This document shows, piece by piece, positions 1-9,880 of a stretch of DNA of 64,000 nucleotides. Made by a program: the position numbers and the translations under genes. Every line of letters begins with the position of its first letter. The first letter of the stretch is position 1. The notes under the pieces were generated by a model. The model was given only the letters and a program-made list of their open reading frames with translations. It did no database searches and had not been told where the DNA came from. This DNA is from Puccinellia tenuiflora (taxonomy: Eukaryota > Streptophyta > Magnoliopsida > Poales > Poaceae), in NCBI GenBank assembly GCA_012064385.1, contig QRDG01001828.1, positions 186,001 to 250,000 of the forward strand, in the 5' to 3' direction.

Positions 1-39
1 GGGGCGGCGTCCTTCGAGCCAGGACGAGAAGANAGGAGC

Positions 40-612
40 CTATTTTAGACCGTAGAGAGATTTGAGTAGACGACAAACATGGTTGGGGCAAGAGGGATCA
101 ACAAATCCGTAGGGTTGTTGGCTGTAGACTTCTTCGACAAGGTGGCCATGGAGGAAAGCATTTTTGACGTCAAGTTGGTGGATGGGCCAATTATTTGAAA
201 GAGCGAGGGATAGGACGATTCGAATGGTGGCTAGTTTTACGACAGGGCTGAAGGTTTTGTCAAAATCAATGACGGGTTGTTGGGTGAAGCCACGCACTAC
301 CCAACGTGCTTTGTGACGTGCAAGGGAACCATCTGAATTGTATTTGTGGCGAAAAATCCATTTACCACTAACAATGTTTGCGCCGGGTGGAGGTGGGACA
401 AGAGTCCAGGTGTTATTAGTCATGAGGGCATCATATTCTTCCTGCATGGCGAGGCTCCAAGAGGGATCTCGGAGAGCTATGAGATAATTATGTGGGATTG
501 GTGATGAAACAGTGACCGAGAGATTGAGCCGATCGACTGGAGGAGGAAGATGGCCGGTTGTACTTCTTGTGCGATGAACTATGGGTGGGGGAGGAGGTAT
601 AGGTGATGGCAC
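40..612 (-). pseudogene. Copia reverse transcriptase, N-terminal part (partial)
   Basis: An open stretch of 190 codons matches the start of the copia RVT_2 domain. It has a W-x-x-A-M-x-x-E-Y block, then GKWIFRHKYNSDGS, RHKARWVVRGFTQQ and the QLDVKNAFLHG motif near its C-terminal third, ending in SLYGLK. The catalytic YVDD region lies off the left edge. An ambiguous base at 33 marks an assembly uncertainty. The frame differs from the integrase frame that overlaps it at 579-612, so a frameshift separates the two domains of what was one polyprotein. Confidence 0.88.
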
Positions 613-2102
613 AGGCGGAGTTGGGGGTGAAGAGGAGGTTGGGAGATGTGGCCTGTGAAGGGTGAGGTGGGTGAATCGGGTGGACTGACATGATCGGTGG
701 AGGTCGGGCTGGCAGAAGTTGTTGTCGCGGCAGGGGTTTGGATGGAATTCGCTGTTGCGGCAGGAGATGCTGTCGCGGCAGAGGTTTGGATGGAATTCGC
801 TGTCGCGGCAGGAGATGCTGTCGCGGCAGAGGTTTGGATGGAATTCGCTGTCGCGGCAGGAGATGCTGTCGCGGCAGGAGTTTGGACAGAAGGTGATGTC
901 GCGGCAGGGAGTGTGAGTATTGGTTCTTCTGGTTGGAGAGGTGGGTCAAATATGGCGATGGGAGGGGAAGGTGTGGGTGTGTGTTGAGGGGCATTGGGAA
1001 AGGTAGACTCGTCGAATGTGACGTGACGAGAAAGGAGGATACGTCTAGTGGAAAGGTCGAGGCAACGATAGCCTTTGTGTCTTGGTGGGTAGCCGAGGAA
1101 CACACATTTGATGGCTCGTGGAGCAAGTTTGTGGGCAGCAGTGGAGGCCGCGTTGACATAGCAAAGACAACCAAATACTCGGAGGTGATCGTACGACGGG
1201 TGAGTGCTGAATAACACATAGTGAGGTGTAGCTTTTTGAAGAGCGGCCATGGGTCGGATGTTGAGGAGATATGTGGCCGTGTGGAGTGCCTCAGCCCATA
1301 AGTTTGGAGGCATGGATGCTTGAAATATAAGGGAGCGAATGACATCGTTAATGGTACATATGGCTCGTTCGGCCTTGCCGTTTTGTTGGGACGTATAAGG
1401 ACAGGAGAAACGGAAAGTTGTGTCGTGTTGTGTGAAAATGGTGTGAAGTTTAAGGTTATCAAATTCCTTTCCATTATCACATTGAATAGTAAGAATAGGC
1501 AAGTTAAAGTGAGTGGTGACGAACGCATGATAGGCAACAAAGGTTGCAAAAGCATTAGATTTCTTTTTAAGGGGAAAACTCCAGAAATAATGAGAAAAAT
1601 CATCAATGATAACACGATAATAAGCATAGCCGGTTGTACTAGGAATAGGCGAGGTCCATAAATCACAATGGAGTAGTTCAAACGGACGAGTTGTAAATGA
1701 GTGCGACAAATGAAAAGGTAGACTAATATGTTTGCCTAACAAACATGCATGACACAGGGAGGTTCCTGATTTATTGATGGGGATGGTTGCGAGCTGATGA
1801 ATTTGCGAGGTGGTGTGGTGGCCTGGATGTCCGAGACGTCGATGCCATAGATCGGAGGTGGTAGTGGTGATGTGGGCTTCGCCGATGATGGAGCTCCGGA
1901 TACTGTAAAGAGGGCACACATAGGGATCAAACTCAATTGTACAGTGATGATCAATGGTGAATTGACGAACTGATATTAGGTTTTTGATAATATGAGGAAC
2001 AAGAAGCATGTTGCGTAAGTAAAGGGATTTGGAGGGAGAGTGGAGCGTGTAAATTTGCGGGTTCAATTCCTGTTGGATGCACGCGAATGGGGTCTTGCTC
2101 AT
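579..2102 (-). pseudogene. Copia gag-pre-integrase and integrase
   Basis: A 507-codon frame. The N-terminal half has a gag-pre-integrase zinc-binding region (WHRRLGHPG, then CHACLLGKH, an HHCC arrangement). The rve integrase core follows, with CDLW, CDNGKEF and the NGKAERA block supplying the DD35E acidic residues, all present here. FLGYPPRHKGYRC and LSRHVTFDESTFP are the copia integrase C-terminal signature. The tail is a Pro/Ala/Thr-rich linker containing a 16-residue repeat. This domain inserts cDNA into chromosomes. Frame breaks against the flanking domains make it non-functional in this copy. Confidence 0.9.
725..895 (-). repeat. 48-bp tandem repeat in the integrase linker
   Basis: The block around GATGGAATTCGCTG recurs at 741, 789 and 837, exactly 48 bp apart, with a degenerate fourth unit. 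On the coding (minus) strand each unit gives 16 residues rich in Ala, Ser and Thr (SPAATANSIQTSAATA-like), so copy-number change keeps the frame. It lies between the integrase core and the RT. Confidence 0.9.
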
Positions 2103-2368
2103 TTCCCATCAAGGAATGGAGATTGGGTTGGTGTTTGGAAGGGATTTAGTAAACTGACCTTGGCCAGCAAGCAGAAAAAGGACTGACGGTTCAGAGAGCA
2201 CTTGTGTATGTGATGCAAGTGAACGTGTACGCGCTTATTCCGTTCGCTTGTCTTTCGACAGGATCTGCACAATTGGCTCAAGCAAGAGCGATAGTAAGAG
2301 CTGGCGGGTAATTCCAGAATCTGGAACATATCTATGAGGAAAGTCCACTAGGGCGTTTTCTCGCTCCC
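2103..2368. other. Unassigned 0.27-kb segment between protease and integrase
   Basis: The copia reading frame cannot be followed here on the minus strand. The protease side stops near 2369 and the integrase side begins at 2102. The sequence is less GC-rich than the flanks and I recognise no domain in it. It could be an inserted fragment or filler from break repair. Confidence 0.4.
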
Positions 2369-3842
2369 TTACAGATCAAACATTAGATCTCGAACCGTTC
2401 CCTTCTGCTCTTTCTGTGAAAGATGGAGATGGGATGAAAACTCTCCTTTCCGATGAAAACGAGAAAGAAAGGTGGATCTGGTGTGAGTGACAGGGAGGGT
2501 TGCGCTGTTGCCGACGGTGATAGATTGAGGTGGAGAGGGATGAAGGGAGATTAAGTTACCGGGATCGGATGCCATGCGAGAGGATGCGCCTGTGTGCATG
2601 TACCAGTCGTTGTTGGGAAGCTGCATATTGTTGAGGGCGGCGATCAGGGCGGGGTCGAGCTGTTGCTGTTGTGGTTGAAGCTGGCCGGTGGGAGCTTGTC
2701 TGAGAGCGGTGTAGGCCTGAGGGAGCATGCCGGGGCGAGGTCCAAGAACGCCAGGGGTAGGTGCCCGCCAAGGAGTTGGTGTTGGTGCGCACCAAGGTGC
2801 CTGCTGTTGGAGGAGAGAGGCGCATGTTGGAGCGCCAGTCCATGGGTTGAACTGCCAAGGGTTGTCGCGGCCGCGTCCCCGTCCGCCACGGCCACGACCA
2901 CAGCTGCCGCTGCGAAAGCTGTTGGGAAAGCTGAGACCACGACCACCAGCGCCCCCGGTGTGGTCACCCCCGAAGCGGTTGCCGCCTGGAGGAGGAGGTG
3001 GTGCGCCCCCGCCATGGGGCAGCACGCTGTTTCCACTGGCCCAGAGCGCGGTGGACGCGGCGTGCTTGGCATCGGTCTTCTTCTGTGTCTCCTCAAGGAT
3101 GAGAGCCGACCTCGTTTGAAGGAAGGAGGGGAAGGGCACCTGAAACGGGAGAAATGAACGCAAGTGTGCGTAAGTGTCATTAAGTCTGCGGAGGAGCGTG
3201 AGGACGAGTGTCTTGTCGCTGATGGGCTGGCCGACGTCGCTGAGGGAGTCGGCGAGAGCTTTGAGCTTGGCGCAGTAGTCGCTGATGGAGAGGTCGCCTT
3301 GCGGGGTGTTGCGGAAGTCGGCTTCGAGCTGGATGGCACAGTGCTTCTTGTTGTCGCGGAATAGGTTCTCGATGGCATCCCAGATGGTGCAGGCGGTGGA
3401 GCCGGGGCGCATGATGATGCCGAGGAGGTCGACGGAGATGGAACCATAGATCCATGAGAGCACCGTGTAGTCGTCACACCCCCAAGGAGAGGAGGGCGAT
3501 GTGTCGGAGGGTGTGGCATTGGCCGTTCCGACGACGTGGGACATCAGGCCATAGCGACCGAGGGCGACGAGAAAGAGCTCCCTCCAGTTGGTGTAGTTGC
3601 CATCGTTGAGATCACGGGTGATAGGAACGTGGAGTTTGATGGAGGTGGCATAGGTAGATTGGCTGGATGGGGAGGGGGTGGAGTTTCCGTCGGCTGGGGC
3701 GATGGGCTTGCCTTTTTCGGCAGTGGCGGCTTGGGCATCGAGAGAGGTGGCGCGCGTGTCGAGTTCGGCGGCGAGGTCTCGGAGTTCTTTTTTCCTTGGA
3801 TGTGATCTCGTGAAGCTTTTCAGCGATCTCGTCGGGAGTCAT
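2369..3842 (-). pseudogene. Copia gag (UBN2-type) with protease start
   Basis: The probable start is the ATG at 3840-3842, 60 bp after the primer-binding site (MTPDEIAEKLHE). A frameshift near 3550-3610 moves the reading into the 391-codon frame ending at 2369. That frame carries a UBN2/retrotran-gag domain (WDAIENLFRDNKK, QLEADFRNTPQGDLSISDYC, FLPFQVPFPSFLQTRSALI), a Gly/Arg-rich stretch and a Gln/Pro-rich stretch. The aspartic protease active site follows, written WYMHTGASS, where the usual motif is D-T-G-A. The catalytic Asp therefore appears replaced by His, a further sign of inactivity. Antisense ORFs across this GC-rich stretch are shadows. Confidence 0.85.
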
Positions 3843-3901
3843 GGCGGCGGAGGAGGAGGAGGTGGTAGGGAAGGAGGGTTTCTAGGGTTTAGGACCAGGC
3901 T

Positions 3902-3913
3902 GCTCTGATACCA
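3902..3913 (-). promoter_or_regulatory. Primer-binding site (initiator tRNA-Met) of the copia element
   Basis: On the minus strand this reads TGGTATCAGAGC, the complement of the plant initiator Met tRNA 3' end. It lies two bases inside the LTR terminus at 3916 and fixes the element's orientation and 5' LTR edge. Confidence 0.95.
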
Positions 3914-3915
3914 TA

Positions 3916-3939
3916 TGAAACAATGTAAATCTCGGGCTG
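3916..3939 (-). repeat. Copia 5' LTR, 3' terminal piece
   Basis: These 24 bp end in CA on the minus strand next to the primer-binding site. They are separated from the rest of the LTR (7106-7245) by the nested element at 3940-7100. The pentamer GGCTG occurs on both sides of that element (3935-3939 and 7101-7105) as its target-site duplication. Confidence 0.88.
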
Positions 3940-6900
3940 TAATACGTGTCAAACGTATCTATAATTTTTTATTGATCCATGCTTGTTTTATGCCATTGCT
4001 ACATATTTTTACTATGTTTTCATAGCATTTTCTGGACTAACCTATTAACAAGATGCACAGTGCCAGTTTCTGTCTGTGATTTGCAGAAAATGCCCGAAAA
4101 TGAAATTGCTCAGGAAAATCTGAAAAATTACAGAAAATCAGAAATAATTAAAAACTCTGGGAGCCACAAGGGCAGGTCTAGCAGAGGACTAGAAGGGCCC
4201 ACGCGGGTGCCTGCCGTGGCCCAAGGGGAGGCCGCGGGCGCAGGTCGCCCCTGCCCCTCAAAAATGCCCCGGTGCCGTCCTTTGGACTACTTATTCGTCC
4301 CGACGAGAAAACCCTAAGCCCCGAAGGATTTTTCCAAATACGATACAGAGTTCCGCCGCCATTGCCGACAAGTTTCGGGGGTTCAGAAGGTCCTGTTCTG
4401 GCATCCTGCCAGGACGGAGATCGACCGCCGGGGCCATCTCCATCAACGCCGCTGCTTCCCGCGATGAGGAGGGAGTAGTCCCTCACCGGGGCTGAGGCTT
4501 ATAAAAGTAGCTATGTGGTTATCTCTCTCTCCCATGATGTGATCTTCGTTGTGATCATGAGCTTTGTTAGTATAGTTGAATACATGATATTTTCCTATGT
4601 GTAATGGATATGATGTTGCTCAAGTGGTGTTATCTAGTATAATTTGCGGAGTCACCGTTGTGATCACGGTACCTCGGTGACAGTGTGGGTGCCATGTGTG
4701 ACTATGCATCAAGATTAGAGGGATCTTCATGATGAGTTTGTTCTTTATTATTGTTGGATTGAATAGATCATGAGGTTTCTTGATGCTTGTGTTATTGAAG
4801 AAAAAGACTATTCAAGAAATAGGTTGTGGTGTTTGTTAGTACTATCTTTGGATGCGGATAGTGACAGTATGAAGTGTCCATAGATGTGGAATACAAACTT
4901 TAAGGTGTGCTTCTCGTAGCCCTACGCAATTCTCATCCTATTTGATCCACAAAAGAATGATCTCCGAGTAACGTCTACCATGCATGTGTTTTTGTGGGAA
5001 CTATCATGTGTTTAATTATGTTAATGATGTTGAGAGTAGTCACTAGTGAAAGTATGAAGCCTAGGCCTTGTTTCCAAGCATTGATACACCGTTTTTAGTC
5101 ACTTTTGTCACTTGTTTGCTTGCTGCCATTTTTATTACAGAATTACAAAATCACCTTTTGCCATCCATATCACTTGCATTTTACCATCTCTTCGCCGAAC
5201 TAGTGCACCTATACAACTGACAATTGTATTAGGTGTGTTGGGGATACGAGAGACTTCTTGTATCTTAATTGCAGGGTTGTTTGAGAGGGATATCTTTGAC
5301 CTCTACCTCCCTGAGTTCGATAAACTTTGGGTTACTCACTTAAGGGAAAATTGCCGCTGTCCTACTGATAACCCACAAGTGTAGGGGATCATTTGTAGCC
5401 ATTTCGATGAGTAAGAGTGTCAAACCCAACGAGGAGCTAAAGGTAGGATTAATATCTTCTCAAGTTCTATCAACCATTGACACAACTCTACGCACACAGA
5501 ATGGTTGCTCTATCTAGGAAATAAAACTATATGAATAAAACGGGTATGAAAGGATAGCTTTGCAAGATAATAAAGAACAAGAAAATAAATGTTAGTTGCT
5601 GCAGCAATATGGTAACATAAAGTGACATAATGTAACAGAACCATGAGTGTGGAAAAGTGGTGGAAGGCGTGGCGGAATTGTCCATAATTAATTAGTGATG
5701 CTACTCGATTCATTGTCTTCAATGCAGTTTTCTATGTGGGAGAGGCAAAGCATACAAGTTCTCAACTACTTGTGATTACATGTACTATATTTTTGGAACA
5801 TTAGCAAGCATCCGCAACTACTAACATTCATTAAGGCAAAACCTAACCATAGCATTAAGATCATACGGTCCTTTTTATCCCATACAATGTCAAAAACCGG
5901 GATGGGGCTTAGGTTTCTGTCACTCCGGCAACCCTACCCCCCGGTCTCCTTCACGTACTACAAACCCTATGATGTCATCCATGCACGCATAAATATATAA
6001 TGGGCACCATCGGACTGTACCATATCGACATACAACTCGAATCAACCAAACATATTCAATAATTCAACCATATGACAAAAAGAACTACACAAACAGGACA
6101 TAGATCATTGGATAATACTTTATAGCATCAAACACCATGTTTACATAGAAGGGTACAGAGGTTTGTGGGAGAGTGGACCACTGTATACAAGGAGGAATTG
6201 GCTATGGAGATGGCGGTGAAGGCGGCGGCCATGGAGGAAAGGGCAAGGCGGAGGCGGCACGGGTGGCGCCGGCGGCGGCGGCGCATGGCGGCGGCCGGCC
6301 GGCGAGGGGGAGCACCGCCCCCTAACCCCCTTCCTCCATGGCTTCTTGGTGCTATAGAGGAGCCCTCCCCCGGTGAGCCAAGGGGGAGGCAAATTCGTGG
6401 CTTTTGGTGGCTGCCCCAAAATTAGGGTTTCCTCTCTTTATATAGGTGGAGACAATGCTTCCCGGCCTTCCGATTGATGGCCCCTTGATCCAAGGGCTTT
6501 TGGGCACCTATAGAACCTTCCTAGGGACCCCTCACATCCTTAATGAGGTCCCAAAGTCGTGGCTTGGTCGAATCCTCCAAGTTTGGTAAGAGTTGGAGTC
6601 AATCACGTCACCAACTTTCGGAATCCCGTAATCAGATATTTGGCCTTCAGTAAAACGGGGATTCCGGAGCTACGGATCTCCGATTGGGCTGTTCTTGGGC
6701 TTAAATGAAATCTATGGAAATTTCCCACAACTTTGTCCGTTGTGAGATCTTCAGTTGACGTCGTCTTCAGGTCTGAAACTGACGATCTCTGAAATCTGTT
6801 GGAAGGGACAGATTTCAGGAAAGTCAGAGTCCACCTCCAACAAGTCTCCTTATGCGTTTTTGCCAATTTCCAAGCGATTCCTACACATCAAAGTGTAAAA

Positions 6901-7100
6901 CAAGAACATTGTGCACTTTTGCAACTATTAATAGCTTAGTCCAAATAAATCATAAACTTAATATAAAAACCAGTGTCAAAGGCATAAAAGTAGCATGAAA
7001 CAATCAAAAATTATAGATACGTTTCGGACGTATGACCTACAAACCTCTGCGTTTGGAGGCCCAACAAGTATACAAGAATAGAAATGTGTAGTGGACATCA
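3940..7100 (+). mobile_element. LTR-type non-coding element nested in the copia LTR
   Basis: It begins TAATACG and ends GACATCA, and is flanked by the 5-bp duplication GGCTG, which is typical of LTR-retrotransposon integration. Without the inner insertion (5366-7035 plus its duplication) it is about 1.49 kb. I see no gag or pol frame. The first 35 bases closely match, in reverse complement, the right end of the inner element, so the two look like related elements in opposite orientation. A solo LTR or a large non-coding derivative would both fit. Confidence 0.75.
5366..7035 (-). mobile_element. Second LTR-type element nested inside the first
   Basis: It is 1670 bp, bounded by the pentamer CCTAC at 5361-5365 and 7036-7040. 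It starts TGATAACCCAC and ends GGACGTATGA; the last base pair has probably drifted from CA. Its minus strand starts like the outer element (CGAAACGTATCTATAATT). It holds a GC-rich 6200-6420 section but no recognisable protein. The outer sequence continues without loss across the insertion. Confidence 0.8.
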
Positions 7101-7105
7101 GGCTG

Positions 7106-7245
7106 CTTGAAGCACGCCTCAATCGATCCCTCCTTTATATATATATATGTGAGTACAAGGCAATGGCTTGGAAGCCAAGTTAGGTTACAAGATTGGAGTA
7201 CAAGAAACAAACTCTAGCTAGGAGACCTAATCGGTATCCGTAACA
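7106..7245 (-). repeat. Copia 5' LTR, 5' portion
   Basis: The minus strand starts TGTTACGGATACC at 7245. It carries a TATATATATAAAGG TATA-like box at about 7132-7150, the likely promoter of the copia element. It continues at 3939-3916 beyond the nested insertion. Confidence 0.85.
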
Positions 7246-7524
7246 ACTATGTAATATCTCGATAAATTTTTATTGTATTTTGGCCAGGGTAAAAAAGAAT
7301 AATATTTAGATATGGATCGGTGAACAATGTTCAATTAAATTTTTTGAATATTTTTTGGTTTTTATTTATTTAGACCAAAATGAAAAAAAAACTTTTCCTC
7401 AAGATTTTGCATAGGTAGATCTCGACATTACATATACCTAGTATTTTTCCGATTTTTTTAATCTTAAAATATTGTTTTTAATATCGGGCTACCTAGAGCC
7501 GAGACTCCATTTTAACTTTCCGGA
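7246..7524. other. AT-rich intergenic sequence
   Basis: No coding frame, RNA gene or recognisable repeat terminus is seen here. Long A and T runs dominate. Confidence 0.6.
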
Positions 7525-7660
7525 CTTTGAGAACTAGGCAATAGCCTGGTGGTAAGGGTCGCAGTGGCGCATCTCCGCGCCTAGGGTTCGACTCCCGTCG
7601 GGAGCGAATTTCGGAAGCCTTGTCCGGATGGGATCTTTCTATAAAAAAAGTCTTTGAGAG
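7525..7660 (+). mobile_element. tRNA-derived SINE head (forward)
   Basis: A pol III-like A box (TGGTGGTAAGGG region) is followed about 40 bp later by a B box, GGTTCGACTCC, as in a tRNA-derived SINE. It begins GAGAACTAGGCAATAGCCTGG. It faces a second SINE head on the minus strand that also begins GAGAAC. No target duplication could be assigned. The element contributes no protein. Confidence 0.6.
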
Positions 7661-7667
7661 ACTGAGC

Positions 7668-7835
7668 ACCTTCGAGAGACTGAGTCGGCGGGTCGAGTCT
7701 ATAAGAACCTTCGAGAGACTGAGTCGGTGGGTCGACCCTATGACTGCAACACACACACCCAACCCTATGACCGCATGCACGCACACCCTACCACTATGAG
7801 CACCTTCGAGAGACCGAGTCATCGGGTCGAGTCTT
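7668..7835. repeat. Degenerate repeat of a CTTCGAGAGACTGAGTC unit
   Basis: The unit ACCTTCGAGAGAC(T/C)GAGTC, followed by a GGGTCGA block, occurs at about 7668, 7707 and 7801. The first two are about 39 bp apart and the third is separated by CA-rich sequence. It lies between the two convergent SINE heads. Confidence 0.7.
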
Positions 7836-7998
7836 GAGATTGACGACGTCACTGTAGGCGCCTCGCTGTCAACGGGAATGTCGCCTCCCACTGAAGAATA
7901 CTCCGCCTAAATGAGAAACACCGGTGTCAAACCTGGGGTTCGAACTCTGGTGGACTGGGGATACAGCCACCCTCCTAACTATCCTACCATAGTCAGGT
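7836..7998 (-). mobile_element. tRNA-derived SINE head (reverse)
   Basis: Read on the minus strand from 7998 it begins GAGAACCTGACTATGG and has a B box GAGTTCGAACCCC near 7940. The body then runs leftward through CATGCGGTCATAGG and GTGTGTGTTGCAG blocks like those of the Triticeae Au SINE family. It is convergent with the forward SINE head at 7525. The join between the two bodies is not resolved. Confidence 0.55.
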
Positions 7999-8355
7999 TC
8001 TCATCTTTTTTTTACTTTCGGTACTTTGCATATCTATATGGGTCTCTCCATCACATAAGCATGTACACGTTTGCGCGACTGGCCGAAGATCGAGAAGGTC
8101 CACCCAGAAGACGAACATGTGTATAAGAGAGATGGTCTTGTGCATTTTTATTGTGCGGGGAGCTGATCAGACATTAGCCTCGACACGGCCCAACAAAATG
8201 TGCTTTGCTAGCTGTGTTCTAGAAGAACAAAAGATAAGATTTTTAACAACCCTGTGTCCTGGCCCGTTCTGTGTTCAAGCTCAAAATATTTAGTTCAAAT
8301 TAAGTTTTTTTTGAGACCTCTAGATGGTACAGATTGTAGTATCTGCTCACGTACA

Positions 8356-8491
8356 GACTCACACTCCACGCACGCACGCAATACCACACACACCATCCGT
8401 ACAAAAGCTAACACCTACTAACCGACTCACACTCCACGCACGCACGCAACACCACACACACCATCCGTACGGAAGCAAACACCTACTAACC
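8356..8491. repeat. 68-bp direct repeat inside the SINE
   Basis: The block starting GACTCACACTCCACGC at 8356 recurs at 8424 with few changes. Confidence 0.9.
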
Positions 8492-8520
8492 ATACCCATG
8501 CATTTTGAGATGGTACAACA

Positions 8521-8582
8521 TGCAGAGAGGCACTGCGAGGTGAGGCCTCCGTGCAGAGAGGCACTGCGAGGTGAGGCCTCCG
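8521..8582. repeat. 31-bp perfect tandem duplication inside the SINE
   Basis: TGCAGAGAGGCACTGCGAGG and the next 11 bases are repeated head to tail at 8521 and 8552. Confidence 0.92.
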
Positions 8583-8939
8583 AATATTCGCTCCCGTGGG
8601 GAGTTGAACCCGGGAGGGGCTGGTTGGCCACTGCCATACCGAGCCATCGCGCCACAGGTGCGTCCTCTAGTTCAAATTAAGTTGAAGTCACCCCTATGCT
8701 TCCATCCACTTTTGCGGGTCTACGTGGGACGCCGCTCTGCAACCGTACCTCCAAGAGATTACTCATGCGACGGACAAAAGAAAATTGAATCGATTTTACC
8801 GGATCGATTGCTAGACCCTGTCCGTTGAACAAGAATTGATAGTCGAATGGTGTGTAGCACTAGACATGTCCTCCAGGCTCGCTCACTTCACATCAGAGGA
8901 GGGCTCACCTGAACTCACGCAACTAGTTTCTGTATTTTA

Positions 8940-9295
8940 TTTGAGGGATTGTCTAATTCTTAGTCGTTTTAGATTTAACTAAATCTCAGTTAGTTGTATG
9001 TAATTATCTATCATGTCCAACACTGAGTTCAGCACAAATCACGACGCAAATCTAACAGCTAAGGAGACGACTAAGAATTAACTAAATCTCAGTCAGTTGC
9101 ACACAGTTGTAAATCCTGTGCAACTCTAGGATCAACACGAATATCGACACACACTTCAACAACTAAGGAGGCGATAAAGAATTAATTAAATCTCAGTCAG
9201 TTGCACACAATTACACACCATGTGCAACTCTCATATTAGCACGAATCACAACACAAAAAGACGACTGTAATTTAGTTAATTCTCAGACGACTTAT
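8940..9295. repeat. Tandem repeat of about 105 bp, three diverged copies
   Basis: The motif AATTAACTAAATCTCAGTC, followed by GTTGCACAC and later by AACTAAGGAG, appears in three successive units starting near 8950, 9067 and 9176. The last unit is truncated. The first unit is read with an inverted start (TTCTTAGTCG). There is no coding frame. It may be an expanded MITE. Confidence 0.65.
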
Positions 9296-9851
9296 AATTA
9301 GCAAATCCCTTTATTTGAATATATGTTTTTACGTGTGTTTAAAATGTTGCAAACACATTTTTTTATTGTTATGATAGTTTGTGTTTTTTATCGAAATAGA
9401 TGATGGTTTTTGTTACAAACGAATATGTAGCAAAATAGTTTTGTTGCCAACCCAGTTTTTAATCATTTGTGAATTTTGTTAAAACGGTAGGTGATTTTTG
9501 TTATAAAGCAATTTGCAGAAGAAAAAAGTTGTCTAAACTTTTTTTTGTAGCATTACTTTTTTCAAATGTTGTGATGATTTGTCGTAATAGTATATTTTAT
9601 GTATATGTGGTGCGTTATTTTGTTTCGATATTCGGGATATTGTTGCAATACTAAGGTAAATCACCATGATGATATTGATATCGAAAAGTTAGACATAATA
9701 CGATATACCCTTTCGTTTTAATAATATTTTTGTATAATGTGGTTTAATTTTGAAAAACAGAGAGACTACAATAGAACAATATATTATGAGGCATGTATTA
9801 ACCTTTTTAAAGGGTGACCTACGCCTAACACGCACCCTTTTTCTTTACCTA

Positions 9852-9880
9852 CTAGCACAATACCCGTGCTTTGCCACGGG
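9852..9880 (-). mobile_element. Helitron 3' terminus (minus strand)
   Basis: On the minus strand a perfect CCCGTG-loop-CACGGG hairpin (9863-9880) is followed 7 nt later by CTAG and a host T. This is the Helitron 3' end arrangement (hairpin, short spacer, CTRR, T). The 5' end was not found, so the element may be truncated or interrupted. The 9881-10900 stretch to its right is AT-rich and shows no coding frame. Confidence 0.7.

Larger units (their letters stand above)
1..7245 (-). mobile_element. Ty1/copia LTR retrotransposon, 3' end outside window
   Basis: Reading leftward, the minus strand gives a short 5' LTR, a primer-binding site, gag, protease, integrase and reverse transcriptase, which is the Ty1/copia order (integrase before RT). 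The LTR is only about 164 bp: 7106-7245 plus 3916-3939. It begins TGTTACGGATACC on the minus strand and contains a TATATATATAAAGG promoter-like box. A 3.16-kb nested element splits it. The reading frames carry stops and frameshifts, so the copy is dead. The RT C-terminus, RNase H and 3' LTR lie to the left of the window. Confidence 0.9.
8307..8667 (-). mobile_element. Complete SINE with 16-bp target-site duplication
   Basis: TAGTTCAAATTAAGTT is perfectly duplicated at 8291-8306 and 8668-8683. Read on the minus strand, the element starts with a tRNA-like head (B box GGGTTCAACTCC near 8595) and ends in a short A tract (T run from 8305). Internal amplification has lengthened it: a 68-bp direct repeat at 8356-8491 and a 31-bp repeat at 8521-8582. 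It needs LINE enzymes in trans to move. Confidence 0.88.

Noticed and set aside
8571..8667. tRNA gene
   Set aside because: A and B boxes are present, but the sequence does not close into an acceptor stem, and the 16-bp duplication shows it is the head of a SINE.
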